Positions 36,596-54,600 of a stretch of 64,000 bases of DNA are shown in pieces. The notes beneath the pieces were generated by a model, which worked only from the letters and a program-made list of their open reading frames with translations, searched no databases and had not been told where the DNA came from. The stretch is from Owenia fusiformis (lineage: Eukaryota > Annelida > Polychaeta > Sabellida > Oweniidae): assembly GCA_903813345.2 (NCBI GenBank), contig CAIIXF020000010.1, positions 34,213,425 through 34,277,424 of the forward strand, written 5' to 3'. The position numbers were made by a program, and so were the translations under genes. Each line of letters opens with the position of its first letter. The first letter of the stretch is position 1.

Positions 36596-37990
36596 TAACA
36601 CACATAAAAATGGTGGCCATTTTTAAAAATGGCCGACTACACCCCAAAGTTTTATTAGACAATGTGCCATGCTTAGAGTATTCACATATCAAATATGAAC
36701 AAAATCGCTCCACTACTTTTCGAGTTATAGTAAAAAATGTAAAAATGACAGCCATTTTTTAAAATGTCCGCCTACTACCTGAAGTGTCATGAGACAGTGT
36801 GCAAGGCTCGTGAGTATTCACATATCAAATATGAACAAAATCGCTTCACTACTTTTCAAGTTATAGTAAAAAACGTAAAAATGGTGGCCATTTTTCAAAA
36901 TGGCCGCCTACTACCTAAAGTGTCATTAGACAGTGTGCCATGCTTTTAGTATTCACATACCAAATATAAACAAAATCACTCAACTACTTTTCGAGTTATA
37001 GTAAAATACGTTAAAAAGGCGGCCATTTTTCAAAATGGCCACCTTCTACCAAAAGTGTCATAGGACAGTGTGCCCTGCTTATAGTATTCACATACCAAAT
37101 ATGAACAAAATCGCTCCACTACTTTTCGAGTTATAGTAAAATACGTTAAAATGGCAGCCATTTTTCAAAAAAAAATTTCAAAATGGCCGCCTTGTACCAA
37201 AAGTGTCATAGGACAGTGTGCCATGCTTATAGTATTCACATACCAAATATGAACAAAATCGCTCCACTACTTTTCGAGTTGTAGTAAAATACATTAAAAT
37301 GGCGGCCATTTTTCAAATTTTTTTTTCAAAATGGCCGCCTTGTACCAAAAGTGTCATAGGACAGTGTGCCATGCTTATAGTATTCACATACCAAATATGA
37401 ACAAAATCGCTCCACTACTTTTCGAGTTATAGTAAAATACGTTAAAATGGCGGCCATTTTTCAAAATGGCCGCCTTCTACCAAAAGTGTCTTTAGACAAT
37501 GTGCAATGTTTATAGTATTCACATACCAAATATGAACAAAATCGCTCCACTACTTTTCGAGTTACAGCAAAAATCGTAAAATAACGTGTTAAGGCCGCCA
37601 TTTTTCAAGATGGCTGCCATGTGGTTTTTTAATATCTACATTTGTAGCTTTATTAATGTCCTTTATAATTTTTTTACACTAAAAACATTGCTATTACAGT
37701 TTTACATATTGCACCTAAATTACTGTAAAATCGGCACTAAAATGGCCGCCATTTTGAAATGAGTGGCCATTTTGAAAATTGGCTTTCGAGCAGAACTCCT
37801 ACCCCCATAGGGTATATGTGTACAAAATATGAACAAAATCGGGCCAACGGTATTTAATTTATTGCCCGGACGGACGGACGGACAGACGGACGGACGTACG
37901 TACGGACAGACGGACGGACGGACGGACGGAGGCGTTCCCTATATCCCTCCGAACTTCGTTCGATGGGATAATTATCTCCAAAAATGGAGG
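36596..37990. repeat. 135-bp tandem repeat (7 copies) with (GACG)n tail
   Basis: Units of 135 bp (two of them 148 bp because of a 13-bp insertion) share ACTACTTTTCGAGTTATAGT, GTGTCATAGGACAGTGTGCC and a palindrome GGCGGCCATTTTTCAAAATG followed by GCCGCC. The array ends in unique sequence and then a GACG microsatellite (37866-37930) with a CCCTCCGAACTTCGTTCGAT tail. That combination is common in molluscan repeats. No coding function is seen. Confidence 0.85.
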
Positions 37991-38946
37991 GAAAATAAAT
38001 ACACGATAATAACATAATAAATAGTAATTACTAACCAGTCCTTCATTCCAGCTTTAATCATATATGATTGATTAAATTATAAATTTAAAGTTATGGTACA
38101 TTACCTTCAAAAACGAATTTCCTTACTATTTTGCACATACTGTTACCCTTTGCATTCGTTTGACTTCACTTCTTAAAAGAGAGCTTCGCCTTTGTAGTTT
38201 AACTAGACTCTGCACGCAGGGTAACATACTGTACGTGTCTTCTTGATGTTTTCCTCACTTGTCAACACAAATGTTGTTGACTATGTAACATGCGTGTGTA
38301 TAGTTTGCCTGACAACTCTGCGATTGACTCCTCCTCAATGCCTCACTGGAATGTAACATAATGAAGACTATTAAGGCAACTGATTAGGGATCGTCTTAGA
38401 AGTAAGCACTACGCAGATGCCTACGCACTCAGTCGAGTTCATATTGTTATAAAACAGGTATTGAATTATAAACTCAACACAAAAAGCGAAAAGCAGTTTT
38501 TCATATAATATTTTACTAACAATTTATTATTTGCTAACTATCGCTTACAATTCGTAATGATAAATTTTAGACAAGTTGCATGTAGTTTTATGAAAGACTC
38601 ATTACTCATGAATTGTTGTGAATAGCAAAGAAAGAAATGCGCATTAAAATTGCATAATAGAGTTTATATCACCCTATTTCCAAAATGTTTTATGATCAGT
38701 TTATACTTCAATTTCAAATTCGAATAAAATATACATTCATTATTCTTTACATGACAAAGCATAATCATGCATAGGAATGAGAATTACTTAAAATTAAGTT
38801 ATACGTTGTGGAGTCCATGTTTATATTAACCCGAAAAACTGTCTTGTTTTTTGTCCCAAAATTTAAAGCTGTTTTTAAGAAAAATAGCAGTAAAGAGGTA
38901 AACCTCGAAATAATGATTACCCGTTGTAGTGTTGTTGAAATTATCA
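37991..38946. other. intergenic, nothing recognised
   Basis: No supported gene or repeat structure. Confidence 0.5.
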
Positions 38947-38947
38947 T

Positions 38948-38948
<1 letters not shown>

Positions 38949-39023
<75 letters not shown>

Positions 39024-39042
39024 TCTCTCTCTCTCTCTCTCT
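38949..39042. repeat. (CT)n microsatellite
   Basis: About 94 bp of CT dinucleotides interrupted once by CACT (near 39017). Open frames of Arg-Glu or Ser-Leu repeats across it are artefacts. Confidence 0.98.
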
Positions 39043-39158
39043 AATATCGACAAATTGCCTAAGTCGTTTTTTTATTTTTTCAATTCTATTTTCACCGCCT
39101 TGTACCTACATGTACATATCACTCTTTGACACTTGCTTTACCGACGTTACCGATATAT

Positions 39159-39406
39159 TCATAAAAAATAAGATAGATAAAAGGTGATACCGAAAAATAC
39201 GATAGCTGTATATATTAGAACATCAGAAATAAAATATATCACTTTATTTATCCAGAAGACAACATGAAAAGACAAGCCTTGCATGCAGTTTATAATACCA
39301 CATTTCGTAATATCATATTTGGACATCATTACCATGGAGATTATTAAAGAATGTAATATAGTTAGTAATATAGGAATTAGAGGAATTATATGAATAACAT
39401 GCATAT
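39159..39406 (-). pseudogene. possible ABC-A transporter membrane-segment fragment
   Basis: A minus-strand frame preceded by an acceptor-like TTGGTTCAG encodes two hydrophobic stretches flanking CMQGLSFHVVFWINKVIYF. This resembles the 'M.LMGLS...FWL' segment between membrane helices of ABC-A transporters. The usual charged EKE.RIKE run is degraded and no other exon is seen on either side. It may be an isolated decayed exon or a chance hydrophobic frame. Confidence 0.2.
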
Positions 39407-39422
39407 CTGAACCAAGTGACAA

Positions 39423-41193
39423 TCAGTGCATGACAATAAGTCGTATAATTGAAATTCTATTCTGGAAATAAGGCACCGATATTGATAAATAATGTCAATC
39501 ACATAAATGGACTCCACCATTGTTTTCCATGTTTACGTGTATTACTTGCCAGAGCCAACATCACTGCTATCATATCAAACCAGGCCAATATTCCATCAAA
39601 CTTGGCCCAACTACCATCAGGTAGATATCCTTCAGAAATCAACTTGTCATGGTAACAAGAGCCTTATAGATACCATGCATGGCAACTGAGAAATAGGAAT
39701 GAGAGCAGAAAACCCCAAACCTACCATAATGGCACTAATTTCAAAAATATTTCTAGGGGTGTATTCGACGATATTACAAATGCCCTGGGGTCTATATTAC
39801 GATTCGAACATACCCAAAATGATATTTCGGATATTCATTATGGTCCGCCATTACTACGGCCCGCTGTTATGACGTCACACATTACTCGTATTACCAGATG
39901 TATTGTTCTAGAATATACCCCGGGTTAAATGCTGACTGCCAATTCGAAAAGATAGAATTTCGTGTCTCAATGGCCGTATAAAATGATTGAAACCGTAAAA
40001 TATGTACTACAAAGTTATGTAATCTCAACCTCACTCATAATCTCTTGTTTTAAATGTTCAACCCAAGACGGAACTCCAACTGGCCCTTGTTAATTTATGT
40101 TGAACCTACGCGTCGACGGGATTATAAAACAAGTCGAACTTATCGAGTTTACATAACTTGCTGCGTGCGCATCGCGCTTTACGTTCGGGTTTAGGTTTTC
40201 GTCGTCAAAAAGGCGAAATCTTATCATCTCTATTAATAAACTTCATTTATGGTTATTAGAATGGTTAACCTGAAAATGTTCAGAAATGCGCTGACAAAGA
40301 AAACCCAAAAATTGCTATTATGTATGTATCTTTTCTTCCCGATTTCAAATCGGATTTCATATAAACTAATTTACATTGTTAGATTAATAGAAATAATTGA
40401 CCTCTGTGCCCGGGCCTCTGTGCTACGTGTATGTCCTTGGGGCTAATAAAAGGTTTAATCGGCTTAGGAAAAGTTGTAATGTCTTACTTATCTGCGACAA
40501 ATTAATTAGTTATTAAACCTGTTTATTACACTATGAGACATAATTGCTATATCACAAAGTTCTTCGGAATCCGTCCCACTCAAAACCTGGGAATGCGTCC
40601 AGTGTTGTCATTAACAGCCGGTCCACTGGTCATTATCTGGTTACTTTTGATACGGACCATTTGATTTTTTCACTAGGTATAGGAAAATAACATTGCAACT
40701 GGTCCGTAATATCATTTTGACCAGCAGGTTTCAGCCCCTTAGTGTCTACACTGAATGCGTCACTCGCATGTCATTTGTAGACGTCAGGTGGTTCATTTGA
40801 AAATGAGCTGGTAAGAGTTCCCAAATAAATGTTGTCAATAAAAAATCAAAATGGTTATTTCCTTTAAAACTAACCTAGCAATGCTACTTAAATCACCAGA
40901 TTCTAAAATTTTCATTTTGCCCACCTCATTTGACAACGTTTGTTGTAGAATAGCAAGTACTGTCTTTTGAGGTTGAGATTTTCCGTGAGATTTTCATACA
41001 AAGAGAAATTTCTGCAAACATTTGTGACAGCATATCTTAAATACATGTACACATTTATTATGCATTTTGTTAAGCATCATGCATTATTCTAAATACAAAT
41101 ATGATCCTTTGGATTTTTGTCTTAATCATCATTCCGGAACTTTGTCGAGTTTTTAAGAAAGGACATATTATGAAAGTAAGATCGATGCCTATA
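39423..41193. other. intergenic, nothing firmly recognised
   Basis: No supported gene. Short open frames at 39449-39689 and 40249-40446 lack domains. At about 40610-40735 an imperfect inverted pair (CCGGTCCACTGGTCA and TGACCAGCAGG-like words) is present. Confidence 0.45.
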
Positions 41194-42155
41194 CAGGGCG
41201 TATCAAAAAATGCAACAATTAGTTATCTCGTAAAATCACAAAACTAGTGATGACTACATCAATTTCATTCAATGTACCATCAAGCCACGTCTCTCCTCTT
41301 TGCAATGATATGTCATTCATTAACATGTGGTAATGGTTGGGTGAGAAATCTTTCCATTTGCACAGTGGGTCAAAATCGGCTCTGCACCAAGTTTTAGATA
41401 TTGCATATGGAAGTTCCCCTGACTTGAATTGTTGTGACTTTTTCTTTTAGAGCTATCTCAGGAGCATCTGTGCTTACAATTCCTTCACCAGATATTGCAA
41501 AACCTCGAGAAAGAATTGCCCATGGGCTGCTTTTCTCTGCCTTAACCCACAGATGACTCAGGGCTGAACCATGCATGACGTGGACAGATGAGCGCATCTT
41601 TATGTGCAAGGAAGTGGTGGCAATTTGGAGGGGTATAGGATGTATTCTTGCAAGAGTATGAGTATGAACACTTAACTGTCTATGCCACCCCTGTCATACC
41701 TTCTTCCAATAGCCCCTATGCCCCTTGTACTGCAATGTTTGAAACTTGAGTCCGAGCTGAATTTTGCCCCACTTTGCAAAATTAATGATTATTCGGCCAG
41801 CCATGACTCCCCGTGAATGAATGATATTCCATTGCAAAGAGGAGTAACTTGACTTTTTGGTACATTGAATGAAAAGGATGCAGTCAGCATTGGTTTTATG
41901 TTTTCTTCCAATATTGCATCGGGCTCCGTACACTGACTTTTGCGATGTTTATAACTTGGTCCCAAGCTAATTTTGGCCCACTTTGCAAATGGAATGATTA
42001 CTCGCCCAACCATGACCAAATATCAATGAATGATATATCGTTGTAAAGAGGAGACACATGGCTTTATGGTGCATTGAATGAAATCAATGCTGTTATCTTT
42101 GGTTTTGTGCTTTTCCGAGGTAACAATCTGTTGCGTTTTTTTTTGATACGCACTG
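41194..42155. mobile_element. 962-bp TIR element, TA-flanked
   Basis: CAGGGCGTATCAAAAAATGC at the left and GCGTTTTTTTTTGATACGCA followed by CTG at the right are inverted, with TA on both outer sides. Inner arms (CTCTCCTCTTTGCAATGATA against its inverse near 42035) extend the pairing. About 41690-41850 and 41870-42040 are diverged direct copies. No transposase is seen; a Tc1/mariner-type MITE is likely. Confidence 0.8.
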
Positions 42156-42298
42156 TATAAAATATTTGGGATTTACTGATCAAATTGAAGTTTTTCACAA
42201 TCGTTAATTATGTATGAGATTTGGATTTATGTTTGCATATCTGTTGTACATACAGTGTGGTCAAAAATATTATTACATATTGGGTTAGTCATTCATTA
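42156..42298. other. intergenic spacer
   Basis: Unique sequence between the TIR element and the satellite. Nothing recognised. Confidence 0.5.
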
Positions 42299-43367
42299 GA
42301 GGATTAACCTCAAGAAGGAAAAACTGGTTACCTATTTGGCAATGGATTGAAATTAGAGGATTAACCTCAAGAAGGAAAGCTGGTTACCTATTTGGCAATG
42401 GATTGAAATTAGAGGATTAACCTCAAGAAGGAAAATTGGTCACCTATTTGGCAATGGACTGAAATTAGAGGATTGTCCTCAAGAAGGAAAATTGGTCACC
42501 TATTTGGCAATGGACTGAAATTAGAGGATTAACCTCAAGAAGGAAAGCTGGTTACCTATTTGGCAATGGATTGAAATTAGAGGATTAACCTCAAGAAGGA
42601 AAACTGGTAACCTATTTGGCAATGGACTGAAATTAGAGGATTAACGTCAAGAAGGAAAACTGGTTACCTATTTGGCAATGGATTGAAATTAGAGGATTAA
42701 CCTCAAGAAGAAAAACTGGTTACCTTTTTGGCAATGGATTGCAATTAGAGGATTAACGTCAAGAAGGAAAACTGGTAACCTATTTGGCAATGGGCTGAAA
42801 TTAGAGGATTAACCTCAAGAAGGAAAACTGGTAACCTATTTGGCAATGGACTGAAATTAGAGGATTAACGTCAAGAAGGAAAACTGGTTACCTATTTGGC
42901 AATGGATTGAAATTAGAGGATTAACCTCAAGAAGAAAAACTGGTTACCTTTTTGGCAATGGATTGCAATTAGAGGATTAACGTCAAGAAGGAAAACTGGT
43001 AACCTATTTGGCAATGGACTGAAATTAGAGGATTAACGTCAAAAAGGAAAACTGGTTACCTATTTGGCAATGGATTGAAATTAGAGGATTAACCTCAAGA
43101 AGAAAAACTGGTTACCTTTTTGGCAATGGATTGCAATTAGAGGATTAACGTCAAGAAGGAAAACTGGTTACCTATTTGGCAATGGATTGAAATTAGAGGA
43201 TTAACCTCAAGAAGAAAAACTGGTTACCTTTTTGGCAATGGATTGCAATTAGAGGATTAACGTCAAGAAGGAAAACTGGTTACCTATTTGGCAATGGACT
43301 GAAATTAGAGGATTAATCTCAAGAAGGAAAACTGGTTACCTATTTTATTTGGCAATGGACTGAATGC
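42299..43367. repeat. 56-bp satellite, about 19 copies, with higher-order pattern
   Basis: The unit begins GAGGATTAACCTCAAGAAGG and ends GGCAATGGATTGAAATTA. Diagnostic variants (CCTC/CGTC, GGTTACC/GGTAACC, ATTTTT/ATATTT, GATTGCAATT) recur in ordered blocks of two to four units in the right half, showing higher-order amplification. No gene overlaps it. Confidence 0.95.
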
Positions 43368-44011
43368 CATGGAAGTAATATTTTCAACCTTAGTCGTGTA
43401 CCCTGAATTCAACACGAATTATTGGTAAAAAAGACCCGTGTTTGGCCTTCAAATAAATAGAAATACTGTAGAAACTGATTCTGAATAAATGCCACTTATA
43501 CAACTAAGAACCGATTTGACAATTGTGACTGAATTTCGATAATATATGACACTAATTCACTATTGAACCCATGCGACAAAACATGCCAGGTATTTGCCAT
43601 TTTCTACTTAATATTTAAAATTCTTCTTGAGTATATGTTCCTGTTTTCTGACCTAACTATTACAATTAATTGCAGTAGAGACGTATACATTGATAATTAA
43701 GATAAAACAAGGATAAGAAATACACTATCTCTTTAGAAGATACGGAAAGGATAAAGGATTGGCCATCTTAAGTGAATCGAAGGAGTTAATGCATCCCACA
43801 ATGCTTAGTATGAGAATTCATATTTTGCTCTCAATCACCATATTACATATATTTAAATGACAATTACTAATTCTAGATGTTCAGCATTAATTTTAATTCC
43901 CAATCGGTGCTTATATACACACACTACGTTCACATACTACGTTTTGGGATCGAATCGTTGTGGGATCAAACCGGTGTTATACGCTTATCTGATGAATGAC
44001 GTAATGGTCGG
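43368..44011. other. intergenic, upstream of protease gene
   Basis: No supported coding feature. This is probably the distal 5' flank of the protease gene. Confidence 0.5.
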
Positions 44012-44019
44012 TATAAAAG
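44012..44019 (+). promoter_or_regulatory. TATA box of the ShKT serine protease gene
   Basis: TATAAAAG lies 50 bp upstream of the ATG at 44062, placing a start of transcription about 20-25 bp before the ATG. The match to the consensus is exact and fits a highly expressed secreted enzyme gene. No transcript evidence is available. Confidence 0.65.
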
Positions 44020-44061
44020 AGGAAATGCCCCATCATGCAAATGTGAATTTAAACCTTCAAC

Positions 44062-49554
<5,493 letters not shown>

Positions 49555-49819
49555 ACATTTATAATATCAGTTTTTATTGTAACAGGGAGATTGAGCTATA
49601 TAGTAGTTTAAGACAATTTTCACGTCAACGTTTTGTATGGTCGAGTGGTTATTTTAAAAATGTGTAGCTTAACCTCACTAATATAAAGTAAAATATAATG
49701 AGAGAATCTTGAACATATTGTTATGTGATTTCATCTTCTGAGAAATATCAGAGATCTGATAAATACTCATAAAAATGATTTCAAAATGCACCGCCTTCAA
49801 TAATTTTCAAATACTAGTA
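49555..49819. other. protease 3' UTR region
   Basis: Sequence directly after the protease stop. No canonical AATAAA is obvious before the next element. Nothing else is recognised. Confidence 0.4.
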
Positions 49820-50474
49820 CACTTGGAATCAACTGGAAACGAAGACATCATGTCTTCGTTTCAGCATGGCCAATCTGCCAGTACATTTACAAGAGTTTGG
49901 TTAGAATATTTGTTTTTCTGATTTTGTCACCTTAATCCACCAACCTTTAACTTAGTATTTGACCAGTAGGGGAAATGCGTAAGTTCTGGTTTTGAAATAT
50001 GATTACATCTCAGATATTAATTATTTCTTTATTTACAAATTAGTTCCCTCGGTTAGGAAATGAAACAGTTTTCTGTTTTGTAGCAGACCTGTACGAAGAC
50101 CTGTTTTATTTGCAACCAAGACATTTGATTTTACTAGACACATTTGCACTTTAAAGCAAATTGTAGATGTCTTGGAGGGATGTAACTGTTTTTTTACTCA
50201 TCGTTACCTCTTTACTTAGTACTTCAGATATCATTTAGATGTTCTGTCTTCGTTCCTCTTAGAAGCTGTCTTCGTTTCCCAACTGAGGGAATTGTTATCC
50301 AAACCATTCTCCAAACAATAACTGTATGTATTTCTTAAGTATAACCATATTTCGAAACTGGAACCTTCGCACTACATACGGGCCAAATCTTGAAGGACAA
50401 AGGTAATGAAATTGAGAAAACAAAAATGATAAACCAGAAGACACCAAGTCTTCGTTTCCAATTGATTCCCAGTG
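49820..50474. mobile_element. 655-bp MITE with CACTTGGAATCAACTGGAAA ends
   Basis: CACTTGGAATCAACTGGAAA plus CGAAGAC at the left is inverted at the right as GTCTTCGTTTCCAATTGATT plus CCCAGTG. TGTCTTCGT words recur inside and just outside (about 49848, 50250, 50268, 50523). No transposase frame is present. Confidence 0.7.
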
Positions 50475-51642
50475 AAATAATTATAGAACAATCTTTGGGG
50501 TAACATGCCTAAGCGTATCACATGTCTTCGTGTGAAAATGGGCCGTTTAAAAAGTTCCATCATCCATGACCTCATTCTTTTGTTCAGATAGGTTTTTACC
50601 CCTGTTTAGAGGGACAGATCATGTAGCATAGTATGTGTTTATCCCAATTCAAACAGGGAGTCCGATAGTAAACACTGCCCTGCCCCGTGGATAAATATAT
50701 GAACCATTGTGATATTAATCAATTGACCAAAGTCACAAGACCCCAACCTATTCAATTTCCCCAATATTTTATAAAGTCTAAGATTCTTAACATCCCAACG
50801 TTCCCTACATGGGATCTTTGTTCCATATTACAAAAAGATTAAAGGAGAAAACCGGGCAGGTGTGAATTTAGAGTTTCAATATAATTGTTTTTATGCAGCT
50901 GTTGCTCATACTAGATTACCAGTTTGATTTTCAATTATTTAAAGGACTAGTAGCTGTAATATTGCTCCTAATAACCCTGATATTATAAATTTATAATGAT
51001 ATGTAACCTGCACAATCAATAGAGACATAGATATGAACTTTCTTTTTGATTTTGAAATATTAAACCCTTAATATGTCCATGTAAAATAATTTGTGTTTAC
51101 AGAATAAGTCGTATGGTAATATTGCATATTATTATATCATTGTCATATTCCCCACTCTCTGATTGGCCCATGTCCTAAACGTGAATAAAAAATAACAAGC
51201 GGTGTACAACGGAAGTCACGTGACTTGTGAAAGATAAATAGGTAGACTTAAATATTTGTATAATATTATATCGCAGTAATTAAACTACAAATAATACTTC
51301 GGCAGACATTATAAACGAATGCAGTTTGATTAATATTCAGATGATGGTATTTGATTAAAAAATGATGATACCCTCATATCCACCATCATCTAGAGGGGTC
51401 ATCTCATACTTACTAGGTGAATTTATATATTTCGTATATTCGTTTATCACTTGTAAACCTTTTTGTTTAAATCGTGCGTTGGAAGTTTTGATATCTCTCC
51501 TTTACAGCGGAAATTAGAAAATAAAATTGAATTTTAAAATGCGAATTTTTGCATAAGAATTTCTGTATAAAGGAATGCGAATTAACGTATCCTTAGTTTC
51601 GAAGATCTACATTGTAAAAACAACAACTGGGGTGAAAACAGA
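50475..51642. other. intergenic, 5' flank of the ZP-domain gene
   Basis: No coding feature is supported. No confident TATA box could be tied to the ATG at 51643, and a long 5' UTR or upstream exon cannot be excluded. Confidence 0.45.
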
Positions 51643-54600
51643 ATGTGGTTGAAGACAGCGACAATCCTTTTGTTAGCAGCTATTATAGCGGGTAAGTGTA
51701 CTTTTGTTTATTAATTCATGGGTTTACTTTGCACTGTTAGATATCTTACAAAATTCCATTTACGAAAGGATTGGTATTTGACTGAAATGCTTTGAAAAAT
51801 CGGAACGGAACAACAATTGTACGTAACTTATTTATAAATTATACGAATGCCGCAGTCTTCTGTTCTTCTTTTTATAACGTTATGAATTTTCTCCGGAACT
51901 AAAGCTATTAGAGCAACCATTTCGAATTGAAAGTAGATCAACACGGCAATTTGCACTCAATCATTTTTGAGTATCACAAGTCTTAACTTTGCATTGTAAT
52001 GGTTTAAAAGCAGTATACAGAAGATATAGCAATATATAAAACATTTGGGCAAAACATTCCTTTTATCTTTTTTCTTTTATTGAGACATAAATGGATGAAA
52101 AATAGAAAGAAAAGCAAAACTGTTGAACAACTTCTTGAACAACATCTCCGGAATATACCATGAGATTGGTGAAACATTGTGAAGTGATTTTCTTTTTATA
52201 TAGTTAAAGCTACATATGAGTAGTCCGACAACCAATGTGCTCCGTCGATATGAATCAAAACTCAGGACTTTTAGGGGATATTTTAAACATTTAACCATTT
52301 GTTTAAACTCCTGAAATTGAATGAGTCCTGTCTTAGTTTTTAGGTTAAACATGATACAATATCTCTTAGAAATTCAATATGGCCGACACTCTTTACTGTT
52401 GAAAATGAAATTGTAAATATGGATTTGTTTATGGGTAATAAATAAGGTCTTGAAGTGTTTGCAAAATAACAACAAACTTTTAAAATGACAGCCACTTTAT
52501 TTGTTAAAGCATTATATTATTTTCATAACTTTAATAGTTTTATGAAGAATTTTTGAAAATTTTGAAAAACTTCATCAAGTCACCATGGTAGTTTTTATAA
52601 GTCATAGTTACAATATTGGTCTCTCAGTTGGTTGGTAGATAGGGGGTCGGTCGTTAATCTGTTGGTTTAGTTGAAGATCCGTTTCTGGAACTCATACTAA
52701 TTCCCCTTGTCCGCTAACAGACAATAGGCTACCAGAGCGTAATGTATCGTAAAATACAATTGAATGGCTTAATATGAGCTTCCCACTACTATTATACAAA
52801 TTCGATTCAGAATTTCTCATTTTTTCTCTCAATTTTGTCAGAACATATTACACATTTTTGGCACTGTTTGTTATTTTGTAGACGCTACAAGTAAATGGCA
52901 TGAAGTACAACGAGATGCATGCATTGAGACGAAGAAGAAAATTGTCATTGAGAAGTCCAACCCTTCTCTAGAGACATGTAAGAAACTATGTGATGACGAG
53001 AAATCATTTACGTGTGGATCCATTGACTATCTGCCCGAACACAAAGGCCCGTTGTTTGGAATCTTTAAATCAAATGCAATGTGTCATATTCACGAAAACT
53101 CGAACGACGCTAAACTGTTTAACCCCTGTCCTAATCGTGATGGATGGGACCATTATGGGAAAATTATAGGTAAGCCTTGGACTTATTTCTTTGTTTATAA
53201 AAATATCATACTTTTGTGTAAGCTACTTCATACATGTTCTAGAGTTTAATACATGTACTAGTTTTCATTCATGAATCAAATGATACCAAACATTTAGGAG
53301 GACTGTATACATGTCCTAGGATTTCATACATTTAAAACATTTACCAGGACTTGATATATTTACAAGAGATCATATATGTACCACAGTTTCATATAGGCAC
53401 CAGAGCTTCAAATGTGCATTGGGTTTCGTATAATAGAAATCCATATGTGTACGAGGATTACTTATATTAAGCTTATATACGTTATCATACATCACGTTTG
53501 TTATATTTTCAGAAAAGAAGCTCGCTACGCAACTCCCTAAAACTACCACCACAACCCGTGCACCAACCAGTACCACAACAACCCTTGTAACAAAACGTAC
53601 CACAACAACTCGTGCACCAACAAGTACCACGACTCGTGCGCCAACCAGTACCACAACAACTCCTCGGACACAACGTACCACAACAACTCGTGCACCAACA
53701 AGTACCACGACTCGTGCGCAAACAAGTACCACAACAACTCGTGCACCAACGACCACAACACGTAGACCAACAACCACTCGGCTCACGAAACAACACCTCA
53801 AAACCAGGCTCCCTACAGCACACCCTAAAACCAGGCTCCCTACAGCACACCCTAAAACCAGGCTCCCTACAGCACATCCTAAAACCAGGCTCCCTACATA
53901 CAGTCCATCCTCCCATAACACTTCTTTTGGTAAGTTAAACGATTATGGACAAAGATTACGGCGATGATGGAAAAAATTATTTGATAAGACAAGCATGTAT
54001 GCGGTTATATTGTTTTAATTAGTTTCATTCAGCTAATTAACCTTTCGATGTTTATCACATAGTTAGTTGATATAGCTAAGTCATTTGTTTGGTTCTTCAT
54101 TTGGCAATTTTAAGAGTTGTTCTTTTTAGGTTTTGGTTAAAGGACATTGTGAAGTTTGAGTTCAATTTGTAACAGATTCGATTAGATCAGTGGTAAATAG
54201 AATTTTTAGAGGAGTGGAGCATCTCAACCTTTCTGAAATGTTGCCATCTATATTTGCTTAGTCTAATTATGTTGGCATGTTTAGTTTACAACCTTATCCG
54301 AGACATTTAATAGACCACCATTTACTTAATGAAACTTTTTACACTTAATTTAAGGCATATAATACACCTTCTGTGAAAATCAATCAAGACAATTGATCAA
54401 GACAATTGATCAACTTTTACGTCAATATCACATATAGAACATAGCATATACCTAAAACACTGATGTGACTTTTTACAAGTCTGTGACGTCAAACTTAACC
54501 TAAGATTGCAAAAGTGACAAAAATCAGTTTGCTTTGTAAAAGCATGCAGGCAAAAGTCTTTATATATAAAATACTAATTATTAGCAGAATGTGTTATTAA

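Noticed and set aside
38765-39129. Arg-Glu or Ser-Leu repeat proteins
   Set aside because: These are translations of a CT microsatellite.
53370-53921. Minus-strand frames across the Thr-rich exon
   Set aside because: They are antisense to a spliced, domain-supported exon and show only low-complexity Val/Gly/Cys composition.
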